Numbered from the stretch's first letter, positions 1-9,920 are shown. The stretch is DNA of 64,000 bases from Psychrobacter sp. Pi2-1 (GCF_904846645.1 NZ_CAJHBO010000008.1:62001-126000); one strand, 5' to 3'. Numbers and translations: made by a program. Notes: generated from the sequence alone by a model not told the origin.

Positions 1-29
1 GTAGAAGTAAGCTTAGTTGATGAGAACAT
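1..29 (-). CDS. possible start of second iron-siderophore ABC permease (partial)
   Basis: A minus-strand ATG at 29-27 follows an AGGA-like ribosome site and stays open for nine codons to the window edge (reads MFSSTKLTS). It lies just downstream of a FecCD-type permease gene, where siderophore ABC operons often hold a second permease gene. Only a few codons are visible, so the call rests on position and is an inference. Confidence 0.3.
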
Positions 30-122
30 ACAAAAATCCTATGGTGCCAAGCTTATCTAGTAATAAAAAATGAGCGATGGTCATCCATCTTTTAAGGCGT
101 TGAACACTGAGTATTAAATCCG

Positions 123-1217
123 CTATCTCTCAGATGGCGCACGTAATAACAACCACAAAAACAGCACTGTACCGACCACGCCAAAGACAGTGGCAACAGG
201 CACTTCGAATGGATAGCGAATTGAGCGACCGATAATATCGCATAGCAATACTGCCGAAGCGCCGAGTAGCGCGACTGCGGGCAAGCTACGCCGCAACTTA
301 TCTCCCATTAGACGGCTCACAATATTTGGCACGACCAGCCCGATAAAAGGAATCATACCGACCGTCACGACCACGACGGCACTCATCATGGCCACCATAC
401 CGACGCCAATCCACGTGACTTGGCGCTTACTAATACCCAAGTTCAAGGCGATATTGTCACCCAGACCGACGATGGTCAACTTGTCAGCAATAATATAAGC
501 TAGCACACACAGCGCGCCCGTGAGCCACAACAGCTCATAGCGCCCGGCTAGTACGCCTGAGAAATCCCCAAACTGCCACACGCTCAGCATCTGTAGCGAC
601 TCAGTTTGATAGGCGATAAAGGTAGTAACTGCTTCGATAATGCCGCCGAAGACAATACCAATCAGTGGAACCATCAAAAAATCAGTTGGCGGAATACGAT
701 GAATCAATAGCATAAAGAGCATCATGCCGAATACGGCGGCGATGGTCGCTACGCTCATCTTCACAATGAGCGCACTGGCAGGGAACAGCAGACTGACCAC
801 TAGCAAACCGAGCGCGGCACTCTGAGTTGCGCCGACCATTGACGGCTCTACAAAGCGATTTTTGAGCACCACTTGGATGATCATTCCCGCCACCGCCATT
901 GCAATGCCAGTCAGAATAATCGCAACGGTACGCGGGATACGGCTAACCAATAACAATGAGCTGTCGGAGTTGGCACTCTGGGTCAGCAGGCTCTGCAAGA
1001 TACCTGACCACGAAAAGTCAGCCACACCAATAGATAAGCTCAATAACACCAAAAGCCCCATGATAATGAGGCTTGCGGTGTTGATTAACCACGGTGGTAT
1101 GGCGGCACGTCGATATTTCGAGCCTAAAGTATGGCTAGCGCTTCCTTGCCAATTTGATACTGGCAAAGAAGCGTTAGGTTTGAGCCTAGCACGAGCACGG
1201 TGTGAAAATAACGACAT
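123..1217 (-). CDS. FecCD-family siderophore ABC transporter permease
   Basis: Inner-membrane permease of an iron-siderophore (or heme/B12-type) ABC importer, 364 residues. After a basic N-terminal stretch of about 45 residues the chain is a series of hydrophobic helices. The FecCD-type segments are visible: a GIAMAVAGMIIQ helix near residue 105, LGISKRQVTWIG near 262, and GMIPFIGLVVPNIVSRL near 290, the coupling region that contacts the ATPase. It lies 112 bases downstream of the substrate-binding lipoprotein gene on the same strand, so the two are probably cotranscribed under the Fur-like site at 2594-2618. No ATPase gene is visible; it would lie beyond the left edge. The ligand cannot be told from sequence. 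The N-terminal tail is longer than usual and has no strong ribosome site, so the start could be further in. Confidence 0.9.
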   Translation of the reverse strand: MSLFSHRARARLKPNASLPVSNWQGSASHTLGSKYRRAAIPPWLINTASLIIMGLLVLLSLSIGVADFSWSGILQSLLTQSANSDSSLLLVSRIPRTVAIILTGIAMAVAGMIIQVVLKNRFVEPSMVGATQSAALGLLVVSLLFPASALIVKMSVATIAAVFGMMLFMLLIHRIPPTDFLMVPLIGIVFGGIIEAVTTFIAYQTESLQMLSVWQFGDFSGVLAGRYELLWLTGALCVLAYIIADKLTIVGLGDNIALNLGISKRQVTWIGVGMVAMMSAVVVVTVGMIPFIGLVVPNIVSRLMGDKLRRSLPAVALLGASAVLLCDIIGRSIRYPFEVPVATVFGVVGTVLFLWLLLRAPSER

Positions 1218-1329
1218 AATCTTTATTGGCTTAAAAATGAGCAGTGATAACGGTAGTAATAGCTGCCTACGTTGTGTGAAATTATTTACGCAACGACCTA
1301 GTAGGGCGCTTATTCAACAATAAGCATAG

Positions 1330-2382
1330 TTACTTAGCGTTAGCAAAGGCATCTTTAATCGTTGTGAGATCCTGCATCCATTGGTAATAGCCACCAAACG
1401 CTAGGTAAGAGTCTGGGCTCAGATAAACCACTTGCTGCTTGCTCCACGCATTGGTCTGCGCGACCAGCGGATTTTCCAATACGGCTTTGGCACCAATACC
1501 ATCTTCACCAATTGCGGCGCTGCGATCGATAACAAACAACCAGTCTGGGTTGGCTTTTTGGATATATTCAAAAGAGACCGGCTGTCCATGAGGGGCATCG
1601 GCAATTTGCTTATCTGCCATTGGTACATCTAGCACCGTATGGATAAACCCGTAACGAGATTTGTCGCCATATGCTGACATTTTATTGCCATTGACCATAA
1701 CGACCAGACCAGTACCTTTGTTTTCTTCGGTGAGGCTATTGGTCTCGTCGATGAGGTCATCGATATTCTGTTGTAGCTTAGCTGCTTGATCGCTTTTACC
1801 AAACAATGCACCTAGATCATGCAGGCGCTGCTTGCTTGACTCATAGATATTGGCTGTATCAATACTCATGTCCAATGTCGGCGCGATACTTGATAGCTCG
1901 TCGTATTTTTCTGCCATGCGTGAACCGACCAAAATAGCTTGCGGCTGCATTGCATTTAACGCTTCAAGATCCGGCTCAAACACAGTACCTACCGATTTTG
2001 GATCAGGTTGCGTCTCTGAGTGTAGATTCTTTAGTAATAAACCACCAGGCATACCATCGACTGCCACATCTAGCGCGGCCAAGTCTTGCATCAACGTCAT
2101 ATCATAAACGACAAGTGGCGATGGGTTCATAGCGAGCTCAACATCACCTTTTACAGTATTGACCATGATTTTCTCAGCAGATACAGCGTCGTTATTAGCA
2201 ACGTTCTGTGATTCATCAGCCGTTGGGTTTTCGGTTTTGGCGTCTGCTGGCTCAGAATCATTAGATTCAGGCGAGCTACATCCTGCCACTACCGTAGCTA
2301 ACAACGCTGTCATGGCAGCAGTCAATAATGGACGTTTGAAAAAAGAGGCGGTAGGTCTGCTAGATAATAAAGATGTCGGCAT
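1330..2382 (-). CDS. siderophore ABC transporter substrate-binding lipoprotein (FatB/CeuE type)
   Basis: Periplasmic binding protein for an iron-siderophore complex, 350 residues, PF01497-like. The N terminus has a basic region and hydrophobic helix ending in a lipobox (VVAGCSS, Cys about residue 35), followed by a Ser/Asp/Glu/Asn-rich linker of about 35 residues that would hold the domain off the membrane. The mature part shows the expected pattern: PLVVYDMTLMQDLAALDV, then FEPDLEALNAMQPQAILVG, and near the end NPDWLFVIDRSAAIG and LAFGGYYQWMQDL. It leads the transporter operon and is divergent from tonB, with two Fur-box-like palindromes between. Family is firm; whether the ligand is a catecholate or another siderophore cannot be seen. 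Confidence 0.9.
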   Translation of the reverse strand: MPTSLLSSRPTASFFKRPLLTAAMTALLATVVAGCSSPESNDSEPADAKTENPTADESQNVANNDAVSAEKIMVNTVKGDVELAMNPSPLVVYDMTLMQDLAALDVAVDGMPGGLLLKNLHSETQPDPKSVGTVFEPDLEALNAMQPQAILVGSRMAEKYDELSSIAPTLDMSIDTANIYESSKQRLHDLGALFGKSDQAAKLQQNIDDLIDETNSLTEENKGTGLVVMVNGNKMSAYGDKSRYGFIHTVLDVPMADKQIADAPHGQPVSFEYIQKANPDWLFVIDRSAAIGEDGIGAKAVLENPLVAQTNAWSKQQVVYLSPDSYLAFGGYYQWMQDLTTIKDAFANAK

Positions 2383-2593
2383 AATGAACTCGGTCTATCA
2401 AAAAATGTTTAAGCAATTGTCTAAAATAATTGCAAATGAATGACGCTAAAAATATTAAGTCTGAACGATGCTTGAAATAAAAAGCATAAAATAAATAGTC
2501 TACTTAGTACCAATTACTAACTTTTTATACGAATAGTTTTTATAAAAATAGTATGGGTAGACAATACAGCGGTTATAATAAAGTAGTTGAGAC

Positions 2594-2618
2594 TCATTAT
2601 CAATATAAATGATAATGG
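2594..2618 (-). promoter_or_regulatory. Fur-box-like palindrome upstream of the siderophore transporter
   Basis: Arms TCATTATCA and TGATAATGG, separated by 7 bases, match the ATTATC/GATAAT half-site pattern of gammaproteobacterial Fur boxes with one mismatch between arms. It lies about 210 bases upstream of the minus-strand lipoprotein start, consistent with iron repression of that operon. Binding itself is inferred. Confidence 0.7.
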
Positions 2619-2802
2619 TTTTTATTAACAGTGCTTGTTATATTAAACGCAACGTATCATTTGATGAAAAGATAAGGTTCATAGTAGTGAGGTATAAAAG
2701 TAGGTAACGTTCATAGAAATAAGCGTTCTGATAAGTAAGGCTACTAAGCAATGTCACGTGTCAGAGATGTATTAAATAGCGAAAATATTGTAAATTATTA
2801 TT

Positions 2803-2815
2803 GATAATAATTATC
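2803..2815 (+). promoter_or_regulatory. Fur-box-like palindrome upstream of tonB
   Basis: GATAAT-A-ATTATC is a perfect 6-1-6 core of a Fur site. Further half-sites flank it (ATTATT at 2796-2801, ATTATC at 2825-2830). It lies 54 bases before the tonB ATG, overlapping or next to where the promoter must be, so iron-replete repression of tonB-exbB-exbD is likely. Confidence 0.8.
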
Positions 2816-2868
2816 GTTTGCATTATTATCTACGCCATTCTACTCTGAGTAATAAACATTAGGCTTTT

Positions 2869-3828
2869 ATGAGTTCAACGGATTTAGACGCGCCACCACT
2901 TAAGTCGTTATTGCTAGCTATTGTTGCAGTACTAGGACTCCATGTGCTTGCCGCAATTGCACTAGTGGCAATAAAAACGCCTGAACTCAAACCTGAGCCA
3001 AAAAAAGAGATGTCACCACTTGAGATAAAGTTTGTGTCATTACCGGCAAAAACGGTCTCAACTGAAGTAGAAAAGCAAACAGTCACAGCCAAAAAAGAAG
3101 TACAGCCTGAGGTGCAAGTTCAGCCAGCGCCGCAACCTGAACCAAAGCCTAAAGAGCCGGTTAAACAACCAACAGAGACACCCGTAAAACCAAAAGAGCC
3201 TGTTGTAAAAAATACAGAGCCGAAAGTGACGCCTGTGATAGCGTCAGAAAAGCCTCGTCCTGATACCAGTCAAAAAGTAGCCCCAAAAGAGCCGCTACCG
3301 AAACCAAAGGTTGATAACTCAGCAGCTGAAGCACAACGTCAAGCAGCTGCCCAAGCTGAATCAGAGCGACAAGCCAAAAAGTCTGAGCAAGAGGCACAAG
3401 CTAGGGCAGAGCAAGAAGCCAAAAGGGTTGCTGATGCCAAAGCTGCCGCTCAAGCGAAGGCTGCCGCAGAGGCCGCCGCTGCACAAGCAAGAGCTGAGGC
3501 AGAAGCAGCAGCTGCTTTAGCACAGAGTAATGAGCCTGTGAGCTTTACTGCTAGCTCAGCCAACTGGGCATCTGCGCCAAACTTTAGTTTCCCTGAGCGC
3601 GCCGCACGTAGAGCTCGTTCTGGTGATACGCTCAACGTTGTCTTAGTATTACGAGTCAACAAACAAGGCGGCATCGATAACGTGCGAGTTGCTCAATCAT
3701 CAGGTAATCCGCTACTAGACAAAGAAGCCCGACGTCAAGTGCGATCTGGCAAGTTCAAACCCTTTACTAAGAATGGCGTACCCGTGGTAGGTGATGTAAC
3801 TCTACCGATCAGTTACGCGGTTCCTTGA
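2869..3828 (+). CDS. tonB: energy transducer TonB
   Basis: TonB carries proton-motive energy from ExbB-ExbD to outer-membrane siderophore receptors. The protein has 319 residues. An N-terminal membrane helix (about residues 11-36) contains the conserved membrane His (His25, in VLGLHVLAAI). A long periplasmic spacer follows: Pro/Lys/Glu-rich to about 150, then an Ala/Glu/Gln-rich, probably helical stretch to about 220. The C-terminal TonB fold starts near 228 (FSFPERAARRARSG) and includes LNVVLVLRVNKQGGIDNVRV and GVPVVGDVTLPISYAVP. The spacer is longer than in E. coli TonB (239 residues in total). It leads tonB-exbB-exbD and sits behind a Fur-like site. Confidence 0.93.
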   Translation: MSSTDLDAPPLKSLLLAIVAVLGLHVLAAIALVAIKTPELKPEPKKEMSPLEIKFVSLPAKTVSTEVEKQTVTAKKEVQPEVQVQPAPQPEPKPKEPVKQPTETPVKPKEPVVKNTEPKVTPVIASEKPRPDTSQKVAPKEPLPKPKVDNSAAEAQRQAAAQAESERQAKKSEQEAQARAEQEAKRVADAKAAAQAKAAAEAAAAQARAEAEAAAALAQSNEPVSFTASSANWASAPNFSFPERAARRARSGDTLNVVLVLRVNKQGGIDNVRVAQSSGNPLLDKEARRQVRSGKFKPFTKNGVPVVGDVTLPISYAVP

Positions 3829-3936
3829 TAGTTCATACTTTATAACAACGTATTTATTGATAATCTTTCATTATAAAACTAAACATGATATTTACCTCAG
3901 TATCATGTAATGGCATTACACATTAAGGAGTCTGAC

Positions 3937-4626
3937 ATGGACTTTATGCAATACTGGCAGATCAGCGACATGGTGACAAAAACGTTGTTCTTTTTGTTGC
4001 TTGCGTTATCTATTCTCTCTTGGGTGACAGGTATCGTCCGCGTATTGCAAAGCCGCAAACTGGCGACCAATGTAGCAGATGATTTAAGTCAGCAATTACA
4101 AGCCAGACAGTCTGATTTGGCTGGTACTGATGCTGCCACACGCCGTTTGGTGACTGAGCAGACTTTGCTCAAGCATATCGGTCGCTATCGCTTTGCTAGT
4201 GAGCGCGGTCTGCCGATTCTTGGTACGACGGCAGCGATTGCACCGTTCATCGGCTTGTTTGGTACGGTATGGGGTATTTTCCATGCCTTGCACAACATCG
4301 GTATGAGTGGTCAGGCAGGATTGGGGCAGGTTGCAGGGCCAGTCGGTGAAGCACTGATTATGACAGGTCTTGGTATTGCAGTAGCGATTCCAGCCGTGGT
4401 GTTTTACAACCTTGCAGTACGTATCAATCGCCGCATAATGTATCAAGCCAATGACAGAGCGCATGATCTATTGGCGCAATCAACGGGTCTTGTGGATACG
4501 ACCAAGGTAACTGCGAGCCATGCTACTAGTGCTTCGCAAGTGCACGCTGCAACAAGCAGTCGTTCAACGACGAGCGAGACGCAGCATACTAGCAACTACA
4601 GTAATTCTGTGCCAAAGCAACTATAG
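3937..4626 (+). CDS. exbB: biopolymer transport protein ExbB (MotA/TolQ/ExbB family)
   Basis: Forms the proton-conducting inner-membrane motor with ExbD that energises TonB. The chosen ATG at 3937 follows a perfect AAGGAG at 3925-3930 and gives 229 residues; an in-frame ATG at 3910 has no such site. Membrane helix 1 is at about 14-34. The family core follows, with RGLPILGTTAAIAPFIGLFGTVWGI around 84-110 and GPVGEALIMTGLGIAVAIPAVVFYN around 132-158. The last 45 residues are Ser/Thr-rich and non-conserved. It lies 108 bases after tonB and 115 before exbD, forming one operon. It could in principle be TolQ, but the tonB/exbD context settles it. Confidence 0.93.
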   Translation: MDFMQYWQISDMVTKTLFFLLLALSILSWVTGIVRVLQSRKLATNVADDLSQQLQARQSDLAGTDAATRRLVTEQTLLKHIGRYRFASERGLPILGTTAAIAPFIGLFGTVWGIFHALHNIGMSGQAGLGQVAGPVGEALIMTGLGIAVAIPAVVFYNLAVRINRRIMYQANDRAHDLLAQSTGLVDTTKVTASHATSASQVHAATSSRSTTSETQHTSNYSNSVPKQL

Positions 4627-4741
4627 ATATTGTTTATTTTGCAAGCATTAATTCTGAAAGCGCTAAGTCTATAAAGGCTAAAACGACAAGTCAAAAAACG
4701 GCTTGGCTGTGTGAAAATAACCAAAAGCATTGAGAGTAACT

Positions 4742-5143
4742 ATGGCATTTCAATTGGGTGATGATGACGTACGAAGCATGGATGAGATGAACCTCATTCC
4801 GCTTATCGATATCATGCTGGTATTGATGATTATATTTTTATTGACAGCGACCGTGCTGAATCCGACGGTGCCTTTAGATTTGCCAGAGACTAGTGCCGCG
4901 CTCAATGAAACGCCGCCAGAAGCGATTCAAGTTAGCATTGATAAAGACGCGGGTATATTCTGGGATAGCGATCCAATCAGTATGGAAGAGTTAGAGAATC
5001 GCTTGCAGCAACAAGGCGCGACTGGTAAGAATCCAGCGGTACAGTTACGTGCGGATAAAGAAGGCAGGTACGATACGGTCGCTCAAGTCTTAGCAGCGGC
5101 AAGTAACGCTGGACTGACCAAAATCGCATTTGTGAATGAGTAG
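4742..5143 (+). CDS. exbD: biopolymer transport protein ExbD
   Basis: Partner of ExbB in the TonB motor, 133 residues. A single N-terminal membrane helix carries the essential Asp (Asp23 in NLIPLIDIMLVLMIIFLL). The periplasmic domain has the usual PLDLPET segment near 45 and VQLRADKEGRYDTVAQVL near 97. The ATG at 4742 is taken as start; a TTG four codons earlier is in frame but no better supported. It closes the tonB-exbB-exbD operon; a likely terminator lies at 5315-5370. Confidence 0.93.
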   Translation: MAFQLGDDDVRSMDEMNLIPLIDIMLVLMIIFLLTATVLNPTVPLDLPETSAALNETPPEAIQVSIDKDAGIFWDSDPISMEELENRLQQQGATGKNPAVQLRADKEGRYDTVAQVLAAASNAGLTKIAFVNE

Positions 5144-5314
5144 TTTAGTAGCTAAATCTTTAAGAACTTAGGCACTGAATAGTTTAAGCACTGTGAGTCA
5201 GTGCTAGTAGCTTTGACTTTATATTAGAAAACTGGCTAGATAAATCAATAGCCCAACCAGCAAGACAATTAGCACCATTATAATAAAAACAATTAAAATA
5301 ATAAAATTTTCTCC

Positions 5315-5370
5315 AACCTCATTAACTACTTAAACCTCAAATTAAGTCGTTAGTGAGGTTTTCTTTTTTT
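5315..5370 (+). terminator. rho-independent terminator-like hairpin of the tonB operon
   Basis: Twelve-base arms AACCTCATTAAC (5315-5326) and GTTAGTGAGGTT (5349-5360), with one mismatch and a 22-base loop, are followed by a T-rich tract to 5370. The tract overlaps the stop codon of the convergent DUF2799 gene. Confidence 0.6.
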
Positions 5371-5908
5371 ACCAGCCATAGCCAAATGGGCGATAGCCGT
5401 AACCGAAGCCTGCATGTCTGTAGCCAAATGGGTAAGGTGAGCGTAAGTAGTCGAGATCGCGCTGACGGATATAGTAGTAGCGCCCTTGGGAGTAGGCTTC
5501 TTCTAACTTATCAATACCCTCTAACGAACAGACAGGTTGCCAGTCATAGCCTTCGCGGCCGAGCTTATAAGCATTCAGCTCGGTACAGTAGTTTTTGAGA
5601 CCCTGTTGACGGCCTTGCTCCCATTGGATACGGTTAGGGCTAGCACCGCCGACACTGGCGCAGCTATTGGTATAGTGACCGAAGTAGGCACCTGAACGTC
5701 CTTGCGAGCCATCAGCATAGCCGACTTCTTGCCAGTTACTGCTTTGACACTGCTGCGGCGTTAGGCTCTGAGTCGTGGCACAGCCCGATAATGTCAGTAC
5801 GACCGCGCCAAGTAGCGATAAGCTCATGCCTGCTTTGCTCATGACTTTACTTGTCAGCTTGCGAGCGTGATAAGCGCCCGATGAGTTTGACTCAATAAGA
5901 TAATTCAT
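5369..5908 (-). CDS. DUF2799 domain lipoprotein
   Basis: Predicted lipoprotein of unknown function, 179 residues. An in-frame Met at residue 23 is followed by a hydrophobic helix and lipobox (LTLSGCATT, Cys at about 43), so the first 22 residues may be untranslated; the alternative start is 5842. The mature part fits the DUF2799 pattern: Cys-containing WQEVGYADGSQGRSG, then HYTNSCASVG, WEQGRQQGLKNYC and Tyr/Asp-rich GREGYDWQPVC, repeats of short Gly-x-x-Gln-Gly motifs. The C terminus is Tyr/Phe/Gly-rich (about 160-179). It is monocistronic and convergent with the tonB operon. Confidence 0.8.
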   Translation of the reverse strand: MNYLIESNSSGAYHARKLTSKVMSKAGMSLSLLGAVVLTLSGCATTQSLTPQQCQSSNWQEVGYADGSQGRSGAYFGHYTNSCASVGGASPNRIQWEQGRQQGLKNYCTELNAYKLGREGYDWQPVCSLEGIDKLEEAYSQGRYYYIRQRDLDYLRSPYPFGYRHAGFGYGYRPFGYGW

Positions 5909-6265
5909 AATAAACCTGCGCGCGTTTAAAATTATGGTTTATCATAGCACTTTTTTGCGCTGACCACTTTTCGTATCTGGTTTTTATAGCGTACTGTACT
6001 CGGTAAGTTTATATACGCTAAATAATTGATTTAATAGCGTAACTTGCTAAATTGTCATATGCTTTAAAAGCACCTGTTGCACCGCGATTGGACGACAACG
6101 CTTGATTTTTAATGGTTCGTGCTCATTATAAGCCCTTATATATCGTTGTTTATTATCCTGCTAATCGCAAATCTATATGTACTATTTATAAATAACGGTT
6201 CATTAGCGATATTTATCTATCTCTCTCTTAGTATCTTTTTCATTTAGTCAAAAGGCCAGACCATC
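5909..6265. other. intergenic, no feature recognised
   Basis: AT-rich spacer between two divergent genes (DUF2799 lipoprotein and an unknown anchored protein). It should hold both promoters, but no clear hairpin, palindrome or small gene was found. Confidence 0.5.
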
Positions 6266-6862
6266 ATGGGAACATTGATTGGCGTTATCATTGTACTATT
6301 CGTATTAGGGAGTATGATGGCGCTCAAACCGAACGGTATCGATCAGCGTTTGGATAAGCTGCGTATGACCGCGCGTCGTCTACAGCTCAATCCAAAGCTC
6401 GTTTCGTGCCCTGATTGGATCAAAGGCCGTGACAATGAGTATGGCCGCGGTATGCTTGGACAATACTGCCTAATATTTGAAGACACTAAACTGCCGCATA
6501 CCCGTTATCAAGTGATTGATGGACAGTGGCGACCAGACAGTAGTTTTGTTGATACCAGTACAGATGATAAGACGCTTACTATTCCCAGTGCGATTCGTTC
6601 TAGTCAAATCAGCAATAATCCGACGGTCAAAAAAACTGATTTTAGCTTGGATCAAGTGCCGTTAGATTTGCCGGTAAGTATTGAACCGTTTGTTAAAGGT
6701 CTATTGACCAAGGCAAATAGCATTATTATTTATTGGGAAGATATTGCTTATGTACGTCCAGCATCTAACCCAACGTATCATCAAAAACGGATCGAAGCGG
6801 ACTTATTAGTGCTCAAAGAAAACCTTGAGAAGTGGGCGCTACAGATGCAAAAACAAGCATAA
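6266..6862 (+). CDS. hypothetical membrane-anchored protein
   Basis: Not recognised as a named family. It has 198 residues with one N-terminal membrane helix (about residues 4-20, LIGVIIVLFVLGSMMAL), followed by a soluble part. Near 41-70 lies a Cys-containing stretch (LVSCPDWIKGRDNEYGRG, then GQYCLIFED); the C-terminal half is helical with charged residues. Probably inner-membrane anchored with a cytoplasmic domain, since basic residues (RLDKLRMTARRLQL) follow the helix. The ATG is preceded by AAGG at 6251-6254. It stands 268 bases upstream of topA on the same strand. Real coding is supported by length and codon regularity; function is unknown. Confidence 0.7.
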   Translation: MGTLIGVIIVLFVLGSMMALKPNGIDQRLDKLRMTARRLQLNPKLVSCPDWIKGRDNEYGRGMLGQYCLIFEDTKLPHTRYQVIDGQWRPDSSFVDTSTDDKTLTIPSAIRSSQISNNPTVKKTDFSLDQVPLDLPVSIEPFVKGLLTKANSIIIYWEDIAYVRPASNPTYHQKRIEADLLVLKENLEKWALQMQKQA

Positions 6863-7130
6863 ACCTAGTAAAGCGTTTTTTCGTCTCCATTAAAGGGCAA
6901 TATGCAAGCGGTTTGTCATATTCAAATTATTTAAAGTTGACAGTTTAACGCTTAGCAGTGTAACGTCTTTATAACTATATCTTTATTTTATGGTTATTAT
7001 TTGTTTTATAACCTTTTTTATCAGCAGCGATTATTACTATAAATAGCTGAACCATGGTCAAACCATGAGTATCCGCTTCCATAAATTGCCGTGCTGCTGA
7101 ATTTAACCTTACTTTTAATTTACTTATATT

Positions 7131-9800
7131 ATGGTGTCGTCAAACATGGCAAAAACCACAACCAAAAAAAGTCCAGCACCAGCTGCGGACAGCCCAAAGG
7201 GTAAGTCTTTGGTGATCGTAGAATCACCAGCCAAGGCAAAAACGATTAATAAATACCTTGGTGATGACTTTATCGTACGCTCAAGTATCGGTCACGTCCG
7301 TGATTTGCCAGTCAGTGCGAGTAAAAGCGCAAAGAAAGCAACGACCGCTAAAAAAGATGACAGTCTGACCAAAGAAGAAAAAGCACAGCAAGCACTGGTG
7401 CGCCGTATGGGCGTAGATCCAGAGCATGACTGGGCGGCCGTCTATGAAGTACTACCAAACAAAACCAAAGTCATCAAAGAGCTTAAAGCACTCGCCAAAG
7501 ACGCTGACAAAATCTATCTAGCAACGGATATGGATAGAGAAGGGGAAGCGATTGCTTGGCATCTCAAAGAAGTCATCGGTGGCCCTGATAGTAAGTATCA
7601 ACGTGTGGTCTTTAACGAGATTACCAAGTCAGCTATTCAAAGTGCGTTTAAACAACCTTCGAAATTAGACATTGACCGCGTGAACGCGCAGCAAGCCCGT
7701 CGATTCTTGGACCGTGTAGTCGGCTTTATGGTATCGCCATTATTATGGCAAAAGATTGCCCGTGGACTGTCGGCAGGCCGTGTACAGTCAGTTGCCATGC
7801 GCTTGGTCGTTGAGCGTGAGCATGAAATTCGCGCGTTCATTCCAGAAGAGTACTGGCAGATTCATGCTGATACGCACATTGCTAATGGAAAAAAAGACGC
7901 TGAGCAAATCGGTATACGCTTAGAGGCGACCAAACAAGGCGGCAAAACCCTAAAGCTTGGTAATAAAGAGCAGACCGATAAAGTTCTAGAAGTGCTCAAG
8001 GCAAGCGATTTTATCGTTAAAGAGCGTGAAGAAAAACCAACGCAATCACGTCCAAGCGCACCATTTATTACTTCGACCTTGCAACAGGCTGCTAGTACGC
8101 GCTTAGGTTTCTCTGTTAAGAAAACCATGATTTTGGCGCAGCGTCTATACGAAGCGGGTCATATTACTTATATGCGTACCGATTCGACATTCTTATCAGG
8201 CGATGCGCTTGCTGCTGTCCGTGGTCATATCGAAGACAACTATGGCGCAAAATACGTACCAGAAAAACCAAATTTCTATGGTAACAAGCAAGGCGCACAA
8301 GAAGCGCATGAAGCGATTCGTCCTTCTAATGTCAATATGAAGTCAACGCAGCTCAAAGGTGTTGAGCGTGATGCAATACGTCTATACGAGCTAATCTGGC
8401 GTCAATTTGTGGCGTGTCAGATGTTACCTGCCAAATACCTATCAGTGAACCTATTTGTAGGCGCAGACGATATCGAGTTAAAAGCGCGCGGTCGTACCAT
8501 GGTGTTTGATGGCTACACAAGAGTGATGCCACCAGCTAAGACTGACGATACCTTACTGCCTGATGTCAAAAAAGGCGATAAGTTAAACCTAGATAAGCTA
8601 GATCCAAGTCAGCACTTCACTAAGCCTGCGCCTCGCTATACTGAAGCAAGCCTAGTCAAAGAGCTTGAGAAAAAAGGCATCGGTCGTCCATCGACGTATG
8701 CCTCAATTATCTCAACCATTCAAGATCGTGGTTATGTGAAGCTTGAAAATAAGCGTCTATTTGCCGAAAAAATGGGCGATATCGTTACTGATAGATTGAC
8801 GGCTAGTTTCCCAGACTTAATGGATTATACCTTTACCGCTGCGCTTGAAGATAAGCTCGATCATGTGGCAGAAGGTGATCAAGATTGGAAAGATGTGCTT
8901 GATAACTTCTATGGCGAGTTCAAAACTACTCTAGAGCGTGCCAAAGAAAAAGACGGTATGCGTCCAAATGATCCGACCGACGTGCCAGATGTCCATTGCG
9001 ATATCTGTGATCGTCCTATGCAGCTGCGCACAGGGTCAACAGGTGTATTCTTGGGCTGTACTGGCTACAATCTACCGCCGAAAGAGCGCTGTAAAGGTAC
9101 CAAAAATCTAATGCCAGTCGAAGCATTTGCCAATCTAGATGATGCGGAAGGTGATGACGAAGCGGCAGAAGTCAAAGATTTGATGGAGAAAAAACGCTGT
9201 CCGAAATGTGGTACGGCGATGAATGGTTACATCGTAGATGGTGGACTCAAACTACATATTTGCGGTAACAACCCTGATTGCGATGGTTATATCCTAGAAG
9301 AAGGCAAATTTGAAGTACCGGGCTCAGATGCACCAACCATTGACTGTGATAAGTGTGATGGGCAGATGGAGCTTAAGACAGGACGCTTTGGTCCGTACTT
9401 TGCTTGCCAGAACTGTGATAACACGCGCAAGGTACTAAAAACTGGCGAAGCAGCGCCGCCACGTATGGATCCAATCCATCTGCCAGAGCTCAAGTCGACC
9501 AAGCATGATGATTACTTCATCTTGCGTGAAGGCGCAGCTGGTATGTTCCTCGCGGCATCTAAGTTTCCAAAGGTTAGAGAAACGCGTCCACCAAAGCTCG
9601 CTGAGCTACGAGAAATCAAAGATAAAATGGAAGACAAGTTCCAGTACTTATTTGCAGGGCCAGATGAAGATCCTGAAGGCAACCCAACTATCTTGCGCTG
9701 GTCGCGTAAGAAAAAAGAGCAGTACATCGGCTCTGAAAAAAATGGCAAGGCCACACGTTGGGGTGTTTACTGGCGTAAAGGTGAATGGGTAGAGGAGTAA
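7131..9800 (+). CDS. topA: DNA topoisomerase I (type IA)
   Basis: Relaxes negative supercoils through a 5'-phosphotyrosine intermediate. The protein has 889 residues. The TOPRIM domain starts with [19 protein letters not shown] (about 26-44) and includes the acidic motif [17 protein letters not shown] near 130-146. The catalytic Tyr is residue 347 in YMRTDST. The [12 protein letters not shown] segment is near 515. The C-terminal zinc-ribbon region shows three four-Cys clusters: from about 623 (CDICDRPM...GC...C), about 687 (CPKCGTAM...C...C) and about 740 (CDKCDGQM...CQNC). A second in-frame ATG (7146, MAKTTTKK) is also possible; neither has a clear ribosome site. It is followed by a strong terminator. 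Confidence 0.96.
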   Translation: MVSSNMAKTTTKKSPAPAADSPKGKSLVIVESPAKAKTINKYLGDDFIVRSSIGHVRDLPVSASKSAKKATTAKKDDSLTKEEKAQQALVRRMGVDPEHDWAAVYEVLPNKTKVIKELKALAKDADKIYLATDMDREGEAIAWHLKEVIGGPDSKYQRVVFNEITKSAIQSAFKQPSKLDIDRVNAQQARRFLDRVVGFMVSPLLWQKIARGLSAGRVQSVAMRLVVEREHEIRAFIPEEYWQIHADTHIANGKKDAEQIGIRLEATKQGGKTLKLGNKEQTDKVLEVLKASDFIVKEREEKPTQSRPSAPFITSTLQQAASTRLGFSVKKTMILAQRLYEAGHITYMRTDSTFLSGDALAAVRGHIEDNYGAKYVPEKPNFYGNKQGAQEAHEAIRPSNVNMKSTQLKGVERDAIRLYELIWRQFVACQMLPAKYLSVNLFVGADDIELKARGRTMVFDGYTRVMPPAKTDDTLLPDVKKGDKLNLDKLDPSQHFTKPAPRYTEASLVKELEKKGIGRPSTYASIISTIQDRGYVKLENKRLFAEKMGDIVTDRLTASFPDLMDYTFTAALEDKLDHVAEGDQDWKDVLDNFYGEFKTTLERAKEKDGMRPNDPTDVPDVHCDICDRPMQLRTGSTGVFLGCTGYNLPPKERCKGTKNLMPVEAFANLDDAEGDDEAAEVKDLMEKKRCPKCGTAMNGYIVDGGLKLHICGNNPDCDGYILEEGKFEVPGSDAPTIDCDKCDGQMELKTGRFGPYFACQNCDNTRKVLKTGEAAPPRMDPIHLPELKSTKHDDYFILREGAAGMFLAASKFPKVRETRPPKLAELREIKDKMEDKFQYLFAGPDEDPEGNPTILRWSRKKKEQYIGSEKNGKATRWGVYWRKGEWVEE

Positions 9801-9920
9801 CTATTAGTTAAGTCCAATACAGTGCTTTTATAGCGTCAGACTTATTCAATGTACTACAGGTACAATTTGCATTGGTCTTTCTTTTATTGGCTTAAACAAA
9901 CCTAATAATTACTTCCAACA

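Larger units (their letters stand above)
2383..2868. other. divergent iron-regulated intergenic region
   Basis: This 486-base AT-rich spacer separates the siderophore-binding lipoprotein (minus) from tonB (plus). It holds two Fur-box-like palindromes, each nearer one of the two genes, annotated separately. No open frame or RNA gene is convincing inside it. Confidence 0.7.

Noticed and set aside
862-1323. Plus-strand 153-codon open frame
   Set aside because: Lies opposite the FecCD permease gene and reads as its shadow; no family resemblance.
4730-4741. TTG start for exbD
   Set aside because: The ATG four codons later at 4742 fits the family start; the TTG has no better ribosome site.
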